A DNA stretch of 39,326 nucleotides, from contig WRFR01000016.1 in NCBI GenBank assembly GCA_009778715.1, positions 1 through 39,326 of the forward strand, in the 5' to 3' direction. Both the position numbers and the translations under genes were made by a program. This stretch comes from Coriobacteriia bacterium. Lineage in GTDB: Bacteria; Actinomycetota; Coriobacteriia; WRKU01; WQUG01. Within the stretch, counting starts at the first letter, position 1. Each line of letters starts with the position of its first letter. Positions 9,724 to 17,740 of this stretch are shown here, piece after piece. Under the pieces are notes generated by a model. That model was given only the letters and a program-made list of their open reading frames with translations, was not told the DNA's origin and made no database searches.

Positions 9724-11193
9724 CTAATCTTCCTTTTTTGTTGCTGGTTTCTTCGCCGCGGGCTTTTCTGCAGCGGGCTTTTTGGCTGCCGATTTCTTGT
9801 TTGCCGTCTTCGCCGCTGGCTTTTTGGCTGCCGCCTTCGCTGCCGACTTCTTGACTGCCGGCTTCTTCGCGGCGGCTTGCTCAGCCTCGTCGACGATCTC
9901 GATCTCGGCGCTGCTGCGCAGCCACTCCAACGCGTTGCGTCGCGTCAGGTCGTCCAGCAAGTTCGTCATCAGGCCGTTTTCAAGCCAGCGCTCTTTGATC
10001 GCATCGGCCTCCATTTTGTTCGCTTCTGCGACTTTGGCTAGCTCCTCATCGGCTTCCTCTTCATCGGCCACCAGCTTCTCCGCGCGTGCCAGAGCCTCAA
10101 GCGCCAGATCCTGGCGAACACCGATCTCAGCCTGCTGACGCATCTCATTTGCAAAGGCCTGGGGATCCTGCCCCGTCATCTGAAGGTACTCGTCCAGTGT
10201 CATCTTCTCTTTCTGACCCTGCAGCATGTCGCCGAACTGCTCGCTCAGGCGCTGAAGGCGGCTCTCGATCATCTGCTCGGGGACTTCGCCTTCCATCTTT
10301 TCGACCAGGGCCGCCAGCAAGGCGTCATCCTGCATGCGCTCATACGAGGTGGCGCGCTGGTTGTTCAGGTACGTGCGTAAGGAGTCACGCAGAGCCTCCA
10401 GGGAGTCAAAGCCCATCTGCTTGGCAAACTCGTCATCAAGGTCGGGCAACTGAAAATCAGCGACCACTTTGACTTCCGCGTCAAAGTGGATGGTCTTGCC
10501 CGCAAAATCACTGTTGACGCCCGTATCCTCTATGACGAACTCTGCGGTTGCTGTCTCTCCCGCGGTTTTCCCGATCAGAGCTTCCTCGAACTGTGGCGGC
10601 ATCATCCCTTGGCCCAGGTGCAGTTCCAGGTCATCGACCTCGGAGCCCTCAAAAGGCTCGCCATCGATCGTAGAGGTAAAACTCACGATCGCAACCCCGC
10701 CCTCAGTAACTACCGCATCTTTTGGCGCGGGCAGTATCTGGCCAAAACGCTGGCGGCTCACCTCGACCTGCTGGTCGACCTCGGCATCAGTCGCCTCACG
10801 GGGCGGCATCGTGATACTTACTTTGGTGTCAGTAAGGGTCAGTTCGGGACGCAGGGCAACGGTCACCGTGTAGGTGTAGTTCTTACCCTCTTCCAGTTGC
10901 TCGGGGTCAGGGAAGTCCGCTTGCCCGACCGTGCGCAGACGCTCCTGATCGGCAGCCTGGGGATAGGTGTAGTTGATCAGGTCCTCAAGCGCCGTCGTCA
11001 GGATATAATCCCGGCCCAACTGCTGCTCCAGCACCTGGCGCGGAGCATGCCCCGGGCGAAAGCCAGGGATGCGCACGCGACTGGCAAGCCCCTTAAACGC
11101 CGAAGCGATGGTGGCGTCGACCTGCTCGGCCGGCACCGTAACCGTCAGATCGCCAGCATTATCGCCCGTTGTAGTAAATGAAGATTTAACCAT
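9724..11193 (-). CDS. tig: trigger factor with long Lys/Ala/Pro-rich C-terminal tail
   Basis: Ribosome-associated chaperone and peptidyl-prolyl isomerase; 489 aa. The ribosome-binding domain has the signature [19 protein letters not shown] (about residues 42-60). The FKBP-like domain (about 155-240) contains [17 protein letters not shown] and [16 protein letters not shown]. The helical C-terminal chaperone domain runs to about residue 435. The last 50 or so residues are a low-complexity run of AAKKPA-type units, like histone H1 tails, not found in the E. coli protein but seen in some actinobacterial relatives. It is the first gene of the minus-strand run; upstream on the minus strand there is a TACAAT at 11244-11239 that could be its -10. 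Confidence 0.96.
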   Translation of the reverse strand: MVKSSFTTTGDNAGDLTVTVPAEQVDATIASAFKGLASRVRIPGFRPGHAPRQVLEQQLGRDYILTTALEDLINYTYPQAADQERLRTVGQADFPDPEQLEEGKNYTYTVTVALRPELTLTDTKVSITMPPREATDAEVDQQVEVSRQRFGQILPAPKDAVVTEGGVAIVSFTSTIDGEPFEGSEVDDLELHLGQGMMPPQFEEALIGKTAGETATAEFVIEDTGVNSDFAGKTIHFDAEVKVVADFQLPDLDDEFAKQMGFDSLEALRDSLRTYLNNQRATSYERMQDDALLAALVEKMEGEVPEQMIESRLQRLSEQFGDMLQGQKEKMTLDEYLQMTGQDPQAFANEMRQQAEIGVRQDLALEALARAEKLVADEEEADEELAKVAEANKMEADAIKERWLENGLMTNLLDDLTRRNALEWLRSSAEIEIVDEAEQAAAKKPAVKKSAAKAAAKKPAAKTANKKSAAKKPAAEKPAAKKPATKKED

Positions 11194-11289
11194 ATATGTT
11201 TCTTTCTCTTAGTCAGAGGGGGTTAATACGCCTCATCTATTGTACCGATATATCGTAGCAAACCACTCTGACAACACGAAAACAGAATC

Positions 11290-11318
11290 AAGAGCGGCCC
11301 GAATGCCGGGCTCCTGCG
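11290..11318 (-). terminator. possible terminator after the 66-aa ORF
   Basis: On the minus strand, GAGCCCG and CGGGCCGCTC can pair imperfectly around GCATT, followed by TTGATTCTGTTTTC. The stem has bulges, so the call is weak. Confidence 0.35.
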
Positions 11319-11319
11319 A

Positions 11320-11520
11320 TCAGCGCTTCACCCAGAGAGCCGTGATCTCCCCAAAGACGTACTTGCGTTGCTCGTCAGGATCCTGATAGGTCTCCTCAAT
11401 ATAGGCGTGCGCCTCCGGCGCGCCCGCCGTGATCGCGAAGAAATCCTTACCGACCAGCCTGAACACGTTATCCGTGAGATCCTCTGGTTGTATCTGGGTG
11501 AATTGCTGCTCAAAGCTCAT
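11320..11520 (-). pseudogene. short ORF resembling an internally deleted flavin reductase-like protein
   Basis: A 66-aa frame with a good ribosome binding site (AAGGAG, seven bases upstream of the ATG at 11520). Residues 10-33 (IQPEDLTDNVFRLVGKDFFAITAG in two parts) look like the N-terminus of the flavin reductase / FMN-binding split-barrel family, in which ELTDNxFKLIGKDW is followed by ITAG and then NTMTASWGG. Here the core is absent and the sequence jumps to AYIEETYQDPDEQRKYVFGEI, which resembles the family's C-terminus. This suggests an in-frame internal deletion of roughly 100 codons. The family assignment is from memory and should be tested. It could still be expressed as a small protein. 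Confidence 0.5.
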
Positions 11521-11610
11521 CGCTTTGCTCCTTCCTGGCCTCCTGCGGGAGCCGTGACTACATGTGTTTGCTGTCTTTTAGGGGATTCCCGCTGAAAAAG
11601 ATAATCTCGC

Positions 11611-12870
11611 CTATTCAAGTAACCACTCGATAAGATTTTGATGTTTGATACCCGACATATCGCCTGTGCCAACCGTATCAAGTGTTAAAAGCGTTTTGGG
11701 ATAGTTGTCCCCAAGAGACCGCAACGGCGCAAGTTCTCTATCTAAGACCTGTTCATCCAAAACCGTCTGCGCAACTTGATAATAGTGTGTCTGATCTCCG
11801 CTCGACACAACAAAGTCAACTTCTTGTGTTCCCTGCTTACCGATAGACACTCGGTCATATCTTCTGCAAAGTTCAAGGAACACAACATTCTCAATACGCC
11901 GACCGACATCACCCGTGCTTTTCCCGAGCAGCCAAAAGCGGAATCCCAGGTCGCCGAGATAATACTTTTCAAGCGTTTGCAGATACTCCTTGCCCTTAAG
12001 GTCAAAGCGATCTACCTTGAAGAGAAGGTAGCTCTCCAGCAAAGAGTCAAGGTAATCGCTTACGGCGCCACGCGACACTTTGTTGTCGCTTTGCATGAGG
12101 GAATCCGCGATCCGCTTGATCGAACTGATATTACTGATATTGTCCGCCAGAAAAGATGCCGTTGCTCCAAAAGAGTTCATATCCATACGAGGTTTTCTTT
12201 TTGCGATATCTTTGACAATGATCGTATTGAATACGCCTTCAAGGTAGTCAAGGATATCGCGTTCGTCAGTGAGGGTCGCAGCAAAGGGAAGACCTCCGCG
12301 CGTAAGATAGCGATTGAATGCCTCCTCCTTTGAAGGAAGTGGCTCTTGAGAAAACGGGGGGTACTTGAGAGGATAGGTAAGGAATTGTCCACGCGAAGAG
12401 GGATACATCTCTTCAAGCGCAGAATAATACTCCTTAAAAGAAAAAGGATAGGCTTTGATCTCTACATAACGCCCGGTGAGATACGTCGCCAGCTCCCCCG
12501 ACAGGAACCAGGCGTTCGATCCCGTGATATAAAGATCGACATCGTCTCTCACGAAAAGCGCATCAGCGATCTTTTCAAAATCCTTCACCAGCTGGATCTC
12601 ATCAAGAAAGACATAAGTGACGCCTCTCGTGCCAAGACGCGCAACCACATAGTCGTACAGCTCTTTAGCAGTTAAAGGATACTCCTCAATAAAACTCTCA
12701 AAATTGATCGACATGATGTTCGAGTCAGAAATGCCAGATTGCAGCAAATCCTCCTGATACAATTCCATGATGGTCGATTTGCCACAACGGCGCATCCCTG
12801 TGATCACTTTGATCACATCTTTATCTTTCCACCTTTTAAGCCAATCAAGGTAATAGGGGCGACTTATCAT
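11611..12870 (-). CDS. AAA ATPase of the AAA_14/DUF4143 type
   Basis: 419 aa from the chosen start. Walker A is GMRRCGKST (about residues 24-32), Walker B is VTYVFLDEIQ, and ITGSNAWFLSGELATYLTGR is the typical sensor region. The C-terminal DUF4143 part contains KYYLGDLGFRFWLLGK and ENVVFLELCRR, then a nuclease-like strand EVDFVVSSGD. These proteins are common in anaerobes and in accessory DNA; their role is unknown. The ATG at 12870 is preferred (AAAGGA about ten bases upstream), since the earlier ATG at 12957 lies inside a palindrome that looks like an operator or promoter. Base composition is lower in GC than the operon to its left, suggesting acquisition. Confidence 0.85.
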   Translation of the reverse strand: MISRPYYLDWLKRWKDKDVIKVITGMRRCGKSTIMELYQEDLLQSGISDSNIMSINFESFIEEYPLTAKELYDYVVARLGTRGVTYVFLDEIQLVKDFEKIADALFVRDDVDLYITGSNAWFLSGELATYLTGRYVEIKAYPFSFKEYYSALEEMYPSSRGQFLTYPLKYPPFSQEPLPSKEEAFNRYLTRGGLPFAATLTDERDILDYLEGVFNTIIVKDIAKRKPRMDMNSFGATASFLADNISNISSIKRIADSLMQSDNKVSRGAVSDYLDSLLESYLLFKVDRFDLKGKEYLQTLEKYYLGDLGFRFWLLGKSTGDVGRRIENVVFLELCRRYDRVSIGKQGTQEVDFVVSSGDQTHYYQVAQTVLDEQVLDRELAPLRSLGDNYPKTLLTLDTVGTGDMSGIKHQNLIEWLLE

Positions 12871-12934
12871 CAGGAGAGTTCCTTTCCGTAACAATGCAGC
12901 TCTTTTATCATCTGCTAAACATGTCAATATATTA

Positions 12935-12966
12935 GCATTTTTATTGATATATTTCAATAAATGCTA
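12935..12966. promoter_or_regulatory. AT-rich palindrome upstream of the AAA ATPase
   Basis: TAGCATTT..ATTGA and TCAATAAATGCTA form an inverted repeat around TATATT, about 70-95 bases before the ATPase start. It could be an operator for autoregulation or a hairpin in the leader; no regulator gene is next to it. Confidence 0.45.
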
Positions 12967-13017
12967 TTAAGTTGGCAGATTATTACACGCAAACACGCTT
13001 GGGGGTTCCGCTTGTCC

Positions 13018-13136
13018 GGGATGGGGATGGGAGGGGATGCGCCTGCTCAGACATACTCGCCGCAATCGCTTCCGGCAAGCACAAGGCTTTGCGCGGCTGC
13101 GTAACTCGCATTCGCACCCCCTCCCATCCCCATCCC
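13018..13136 (-). repeat. structured palindromic element, copy B
   Basis: A 24-bp outer stem pairs 13018-13041 with 13113-13136, with a single position that is G-U on the minus strand and mismatched on the plus strand. The interior (read on the minus strand) repeats the conserved blocks of copy A: CGAATGCGAGTTACGCAGCC, a GCCGC/GCGGC stem, then TGTCTGAGCAGGCG. The outer stem is G/A-rich here (GGGATGGGGATGGGAGGGG) and unrelated to that of copy A. It lies between the AAA ATPase and the promoter of the second leader RNA. Confidence 0.65.
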
Positions 13137-13148
13137 TGCCTAATGCTT

Positions 13149-13154
13149 TATAAT
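13149..13154 (+). promoter_or_regulatory. -10 element for leader RNA copy 2
   Basis: Perfect TATAAT followed by CGGAGATGC, matching the promoter of copy 1 almost base for base. The inferred start is near 13161. No convincing -35 is seen. Confidence 0.55.
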
Positions 13155-13160
13155 CGGAGA

Positions 13161-13364
13161 TGCTACAAATCCGGCTGAAGGCAGCCGACTGAAAATCTAT
13201 TATCTTTGTGTCCAAAAAACCGGCAACGAGGCGTCTAGCCCCTATAGTCGGTTTGAGGACAGTCTTTGCCTTCTTTATCGGATTTGTAGCAAGGGGTTAG
13301 GCGCCTTCTTGCAGTTAATTACATGAATCTCCTTACCTCTGTTGTAATCACGGGGTTTGGAGAT
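13161..13364 (+). ncRNA. candidate riboswitch-like leader RNA, copy 2
   Basis: P1 pairs 13162-13173 with 13279-13290 (12 bp, perfect). Hairpin P2 pairs 13172-13177 with 13182-13187. P3 pairs 13217-13222 with 13249-13254, extended by GTCC (13210-13213) with GGAC (13257-13260). The P3 loop strand 13229-13242 pairs with 13293-13306 (14 bp, two G-U), the pseudoknot. Bases 13327-13332 pair with the Shine-Dalgarno region 13359-13364, extended by 13335-13339 with 13352-13356. The pseudoknot strand 13292-13301 can instead pair with 13331-13340 (9 of 10 positions), which would open the Shine-Dalgarno. Sequence and structure match copy 1, with compensatory changes. It lies in the leader of the methyltransferase gene. 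Confidence 0.7.
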
Positions 13365-13367
13365 CAA

Positions 13368-14453
13368 ATGGCAAACAATAGCAGCGCTCTTTCAAAAGCG
13401 AGAGTGGCGCGAGCAGATGAATTCTACACCCAGCTCGTTGATATTGAAAATGAGCTACGCCATTATCGTGAGCAACTACGTGGCAAAACAATCCTTTGCA
13501 ACTGCGACGACCCTTATGAAAGTAACTTTTTCAAATACTTCGCAATGAACTTCAATTTCCTTGGACTTAAGAAGCTCATAGCGACAAGCTTTGTACCTAG
13601 TCCAATAGCCGGCGTTCAACTGCCACTTTTCGAAATTGAAGGATTAAAAGCAACTATCGACAAAGAGCCTTTTAAGATCGAGATCCATGGAGTACATGAT
13701 CTGACTGGTGACGGATCAATCGGACTGAATGATATAGCTGAACTTTTAAAGCAGGATGAAAACGTGGCAACGCAGTTACACGGCGATAATCTGTACTGCG
13801 CTGGTGACTTTCGCAGCTCCGAATGTGTTGAACTTCTTCGTGAGGCAGATATTGTCGTCACCAACCCTCCCTTCTCGCTCTTTCGGGAATTCATTGTTCT
13901 ACTTGCTATGCTTCATAAGCAATTCCTGATTATCGGAAACATGAACGCGATCACCTATAAAGAAGTCTTCCGATTGATTATGACGAATAACTTATGGCTT
14001 GGCGAAAGCATTCATAGCGGAGATCGTGAGTTTAGGGTTCCTAAGTATTATCCGCTTGACGCAACAAGTTGCCGCGTTGACGAATTCGGGAATAGCTATA
14101 TTCGAGTAAAAGGCGTCCGCTGGTTTACGAATCTTGATGTGCCGAGCCGCCATGAAAAACTTCCACTTTATAAAACATACTCTGCCGAAGAGTATCCCAC
14201 TTACGACAACTACGCCGCAATCAACGTTAATAAGACGGCAGAAATACCCGCCGACTATTATGGCATTATGGGTGTCCCAATTTCATTTATGGACAAATAC
14301 AATCCAGACCAGTTTGAAATAATCGGCGCAAGTGATAACGGCGCTATTGATGAAAAGTATAAGCTGCCGCACTTCAAAAAGCATAATGAACCGTATATTG
14401 ATGATAAGAAACTCTACAAACGCATTTTCATCCAGCGAAAGGACAGACCGTAA
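13368..14453 (+). CDS. EcoRI-type adenine-specific DNA methyltransferase
   Basis: 361 aa. The catalytic N6-adenine motif is NPPFSLF (motif IV). Upstream there is DPYESNFFKYF near the N-terminus, and the C-terminal half has NKTAEIPADYYGIMGVPISFMDKYNPDQFEIIG, in pieces typical of the EcoRI methylase family that modifies adenine in double-stranded DNA using S-adenosylmethionine. The ATG at 13368 is preferred over 13323: it has GGAG seven bases upstream and that Shine-Dalgarno is the one caught in the leader hairpin. Its stop overlaps the next start by one base (TAATG), so it is coupled to the DUF262-HNH nuclease. AT-richer than surrounding genes, consistent with transfer. Confidence 0.9.
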   Translation: MANNSSALSKARVARADEFYTQLVDIENELRHYREQLRGKTILCNCDDPYESNFFKYFAMNFNFLGLKKLIATSFVPSPIAGVQLPLFEIEGLKATIDKEPFKIEIHGVHDLTGDGSIGLNDIAELLKQDENVATQLHGDNLYCAGDFRSSECVELLREADIVVTNPPFSLFREFIVLLAMLHKQFLIIGNMNAITYKEVFRLIMTNNLWLGESIHSGDREFRVPKYYPLDATSCRVDEFGNSYIRVKGVRWFTNLDVPSRHEKLPLYKTYSAEEYPTYDNYAAINVNKTAEIPADYYGIMGVPISFMDKYNPDQFEIIGASDNGAIDEKYKLPHFKKHNEPYIDDKKLYKRIFIQRKDRP

Positions 14454-15565
14454 TGAAGATCGAATTGCAGAATATCACCGTCCGAGAAGTCTCGGCAGGT
14501 TATGCGGATAACTCGGAGGCAGGCGTTACTGGTTACGACGACAAACTCGACATCCGACCGCCCTATCAGCGGGAGTTTATTTACAAGGACAAGCAACGCG
14601 ATGAAGTTATCCGTACCGTGCGCAAGGGATTTCCGCTCAACACGATGTATTGGGTCGTGCGCCCGGATGCTGGCTTCGAGCTGATGGACGGGCAGCAGCG
14701 CACGATCTCGCTCTGCCAGTATGTGGCGGGCGAGTTTAGCGTTGACTTCGACGGCATGCCCCAGTACTTTCATGGGCTAACTACGGCGGAACAAAATCAG
14801 ATACTGGACTACCCGCTCTCCGTCTATGTCTGCGCGGGCAGCGACAAAGAGAAGCTCGACTGGTTCAAGATCATCAACATTGCGGGCGAGAAACTCACCG
14901 ATCAGGAGCTTCGCAACGCGATCTACACGGGCCCCTGGCTGGCCGACGCCAAAGTGTGGTTCTCGAAACCGGGGGCGCCGGCGGCGCACCTCGCCGACAA
15001 GTATGTGAGCGGTACGCCGATCCGCCAGGAGTTTTTGGAGACGGCGCTTAAGTGGATCTGTGACGCGCAAGGGCTGACCACTATCGAAGAATATATGGCG
15101 CTGCACCAGTATGATGACAACGCCAGCCAACTCTGGTTGTACTTTCAAAAAGTGATCCAATGGGTGGAGGCGGTGTTTCCCCACTGGCGCAAGGAGATGA
15201 AGGGGCTTGACTGGGGCGCCCTCTACAACGCGCACAAGGATGACGATCTTGACCCGACCGCGCTGGAGGCACACCTGGCCGAACTGCTTGAGGATCCCGA
15301 GGTCAGCAACAAGCGCGGCGCCTGGCGCTTCGTCCTGGATGGAGATGAGCGCGCGCTAAGCCTGCGCAGCTTCGACGAGCGGCAGAAGCGTGAGATATTC
15401 GAGCGTGACGGCGGGGTCTGTCAGCATTGCGGCGCGGTGATCGCCGACGTCAGCGCCGGGCAGTTCGACCATGTCAAACCCTGGAGTCGCGGCGGCAAGA
15501 CTGAGGTCGATAACGGCCAGCTCCTCTGCCCGGACTGCAACGCCCGCAAGAGCGACGCCTGGTAG
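14453..15565 (+). CDS. DUF262-HNH nuclease, probable restriction partner of the methyltransferase
   Basis: 370 aa. The N-terminal DUF262 domain has the hallmark DGQQR (about residues 79-83), with PPYQREFIYKDKQRDEVIRT before it. The C-terminal HNH domain has CQHCG, then FDHVKPWSRGGKTEVDNGQL and CPDCNARKSD: an H-N-N metal site held by two CxxC zinc knuckles. DUF262 with HNH occurs in GmrSD-type and other defence nucleases. Pairing with a coupled methyltransferase suggests a restriction-modification unit in which this protein cuts unmodified DNA. The recognition site cannot be read from sequence. The first part is of moderate GC while most of the gene is GC-rich, unlike the methyltransferase, hinting at different origins. 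Confidence 0.85.
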   Translation: MKIELQNITVREVSAGYADNSEAGVTGYDDKLDIRPPYQREFIYKDKQRDEVIRTVRKGFPLNTMYWVVRPDAGFELMDGQQRTISLCQYVAGEFSVDFDGMPQYFHGLTTAEQNQILDYPLSVYVCAGSDKEKLDWFKIINIAGEKLTDQELRNAIYTGPWLADAKVWFSKPGAPAAHLADKYVSGTPIRQEFLETALKWICDAQGLTTIEEYMALHQYDDNASQLWLYFQKVIQWVEAVFPHWRKEMKGLDWGALYNAHKDDDLDPTALEAHLAELLEDPEVSNKRGAWRFVLDGDERALSLRSFDERQKREIFERDGGVCQHCGAVIADVSAGQFDHVKPWSRGGKTEVDNGQLLCPDCNARKSDAW

Positions 15566-15568
15566 AGC

Positions 15569-16081
15569 CTAAGCAGTCGTTACGTTGTTGAGTGTGATCA
15601 GTAGACCGACGATCGTGATCTCCAGCTCGACCGACTCGCCTGCCTGCGACGCGGTGAACGAGCAGGTGCTCTCGGGCCACTTGAAAGGCTTCTTGTTCAG
15701 CTTGCCCACCTGAACGAAGTTCATCGCCTGCGCGGTCTCGAATTTGAGCACTTCTCCAATGCAGACATTTCCCACCAAGGCGCCGTTGCAGTAAACGCTG
15801 AACTTTCCCCGCTGGAGTGCCTCGTTGACCTTCACGGTGACCGTTATCGGCTGTGATGTTGCGACTGTCTGTTCCATGTTCTGCGCCCTTTCCTGCTGTT
15901 GCTTCATTGCTTCCTGCCCCTTGCTCCAGGCCAGGTAGCTCCTGACGGAGATCACGCCGACAAAGACGCCCGCGACCAGGCAGATCAAGCCAAACAAGGC
16001 CTGACCTACGCTGATCAAAAGGACGCCCAGTATCAACGCAAGCACACCCCAGATGATATTGAGTATCTTGCTGAATTTCAT
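15569..16081 (-). CDS. small membrane protein with C-terminal beta domain
   Basis: 170 aa from the ATG at 16081, which has AGGAG six bases upstream. Two hydrophobic segments (about residues 5-25 and 27-45) are followed by a Gln-rich helix (EAMKQQQERAQNMEQ) and a predicted beta-rich domain with ITVTVKVNEALQRGKFSVYCNG and VELEITIVGLLI. I do not recognise the family. It follows the nuclease gene on the opposite strand, so the two converge, and lies after the leucine-rich-repeat gene, perhaps in one transcript with it. Confidence 0.75.
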   Translation of the reverse strand: MKFSKILNIIWGVLALILGVLLISVGQALFGLICLVAGVFVGVISVRSYLAWSKGQEAMKQQQERAQNMEQTVATSQPITVTVKVNEALQRGKFSVYCNGALVGNVCIGEVLKFETAQAMNFVQVGKLNKKPFKWPESTCSFTASQAGESVELEITIVGLLITLNNVTTA

Positions 16082-16126
16082 ACTTGTCTCCTGACTCGTC
16101 AACTGATCCGACCGCCTCTGGCGACC

Positions 16127-16888
16127 CTAGCTCGCAGCGACCGCCACCGTAAAGTTGATCCGCTGCTTCTTCGCGTACTTTTCGGCGCTCGATCCTGCCT
16201 GCCCAATGATCGTCAGCTCGGGCGAGCAACCCGTAAACGCAAAACTGAGCGCACCGCTCAAGGCTCCCCGCGGGGCCAGCGCATTAATGTCGTCATAGAA
16301 GGTATCGATCTGCGTGACGCTGGCGGGGATCGTAATGCTCCTCAGCTGCGCACAGCCGCTGAAGGCCGACTCCCCGATCATGCGCGCGCCTTCGGGCAGC
16401 GCCATGCTCCCCAACTTCTTGCAGCCGCTGAACGCATGATCACCGATGCGCCTGATGTGGACGGCCAGCGTCACGGACTCCAGATTTTCACAGTTTAAGA
16501 AGGCATAATCTCCGATGGTATCTGCGATGCCCGGAATAACGATTTCTTTCAGGCTCGCGCACTTTTCAAACGCGTTATCTCCGATAAGATAGACGCTCGC
16601 GGGGATCGTCACATCCACCAGGTTGATGCAGCCGCTAAAGGCGCCGCTCTCGCCACTGGTCAGACTGATCTCGCTGATGACTTTGACGCCCTCTGGGATG
16701 ACAACTCCCGTGAGGTCCTTGCATTTTTTGAAGGCCCCGTTTTCAATGCCCGTCACCGGTTTGCCCTCAACCTCAGCGAGAATGGAGATGTTGCCCGCCG
16801 CATTCGGGCTTTTGATGACCTTCGCATCCTTTTTGCCCACCGAATACCGCACGCCGTTGATCTCGCTCTTTTGACCAAACAAGCCCAT
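16127..16888 (-). CDS. BspA-type leucine-rich repeat protein
   Basis: 253 aa from the ATG at 16888 (GGGAG six bases upstream). It consists of about six LRR_5 repeats of the form IGExAFSGCxxLxSVTIP, for example IGDNAFEKCASLKEIVIPG, IGDHAFSGCKKLG and IGESAFSGCAQLRSITIPA. The N-terminus (MGLFGQKSEINGVRYSVGK) is not a signal peptide and no anchor is visible, so it is probably intracellular, unlike most BspA proteins. The C-terminal SSAEKYAKKQRINFTVA is typical of the last repeat in this family. Role unknown, likely protein binding. Confidence 0.85.
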   Translation of the reverse strand: MGLFGQKSEINGVRYSVGKKDAKVIKSPNAAGNISILAEVEGKPVTGIENGAFKKCKDLTGVVIPEGVKVISEISLTSGESGAFSGCINLVDVTIPASVYLIGDNAFEKCASLKEIVIPGIADTIGDYAFLNCENLESVTLAVHIRRIGDHAFSGCKKLGSMALPEGARMIGESAFSGCAQLRSITIPASVTQIDTFYDDINALAPRGALSGALSFAFTGCSPELTIIGQAGSSAEKYAKKQRINFTVAVAAS

Positions 16889-17128
16889 GATGATCTCCCT
16901 CCGAAGAGAACTCGCGTCAGTGTATCTCAAGGATAAGCTATCGTCGCCTTGATTCCAACTAATTCTCTGCCACTCTCTTATTTGCGAGTGATTTTTCCTT
17001 TTACTGTCAGCAATACTGGCAAAGAGCCGGCCAGCGCTGACAACATGAAATAGACGTAAAATGAGAGCAGGGTTTTTGAACTTAACGAAACAGTTTAAAT
17101 TCAGTTACGCCGGGAAAGCAAAGGGTAC

Positions 17129-17740
17129 ATGAAGAAATCTCTGATATTGTCTGCTTTTTTCGCTCCGCTTGTTCTATTCTGGGCGGTGGCGCTTCCTCTC
17201 GTTTATTTTTCTCATACCACGCTCTACTCCGCTTTTGTGCTTCCCTACTTTGTTGTTTGTTTTGTTGTAGCGCTTCTGCTCGCTTTCTTTTTCCTCTTGG
17301 ACTTTATCAGGAAGAAAAATCCATTCAGGAAAAAGGAGTGCATCATAAGCGCTGCGCTCGCCCTCGGCCTCCTGGTCACGCTTGTGAGCTCTCCTCTTAT
17401 GCTTCCTGTTGTCTGGAACCTAAAGAAACCCGCGCGGCAGCGCGTAGCGCAACGCATTATCGCCCTTGCCAGGGAAGAAGGCTACACGGATGGGTCCAAA
17501 GTAAATTTACAAAAAGACGAGTCCCACCTTTCCGATTATGGGATTGTCTACTACTACACTGACGGAAAAGTTTCCGCGGTGCTATTCTGGGACACTCAAG
17601 GAGCTCAAGGCGCCTATGGACTACTCCATGGAAGCGGAAGCATCTATGTCTCCGCGCCACGAGTAAGACCTCCCGTAAGCGCAAGTGATTTCGTGTGGCA
17701 TGAGCGTGATTCAGGACACTGGTGGATCGGGAGCGAGTAA
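17129..17740 (+). CDS. hypothetical membrane protein, possibly truncated by an in-frame stop
   Basis: 203 aa with three hydrophobic segments (about residues 5-27, 33-60 and 72-95) and a C-terminal soluble domain of about 100 residues (EEGYTDGSKVNLQKDES to HWWIGSE). AAGGG precedes the ATG. I do not recognise the family. Directly after its TAA stop the same frame continues for 33 more sensible codons to a TGA at 17842, so the original gene was probably longer. Confidence 0.65.
   Translation: MKKSLILSAFFAPLVLFWAVALPLVYFSHTTLYSAFVLPYFVVCFVVALLLAFFFLLDFIRKKNPFRKKECIISAALALGLLVTLVSSPLMLPVVWNLKKPARQRVAQRIIALAREEGYTDGSKVNLQKDESHLSDYGIVYYYTDGKVSAVLFWDTQGAQGAYGLLHGSGSIYVSAPRVRPPVSASDFVWHERDSGHWWIGSE

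Noticed and set aside
12967-13215. 82-aa minus-strand ORF and 68-aa plus-strand ORF over palindromic element B
   Set aside because: Both are translations of the inverted repeat and leader RNA; composition is not protein-like.
17738-17740. Recoding of the stop as selenocysteine or pyrrolysine
   Set aside because: The codon is TAA, which is not used for either.
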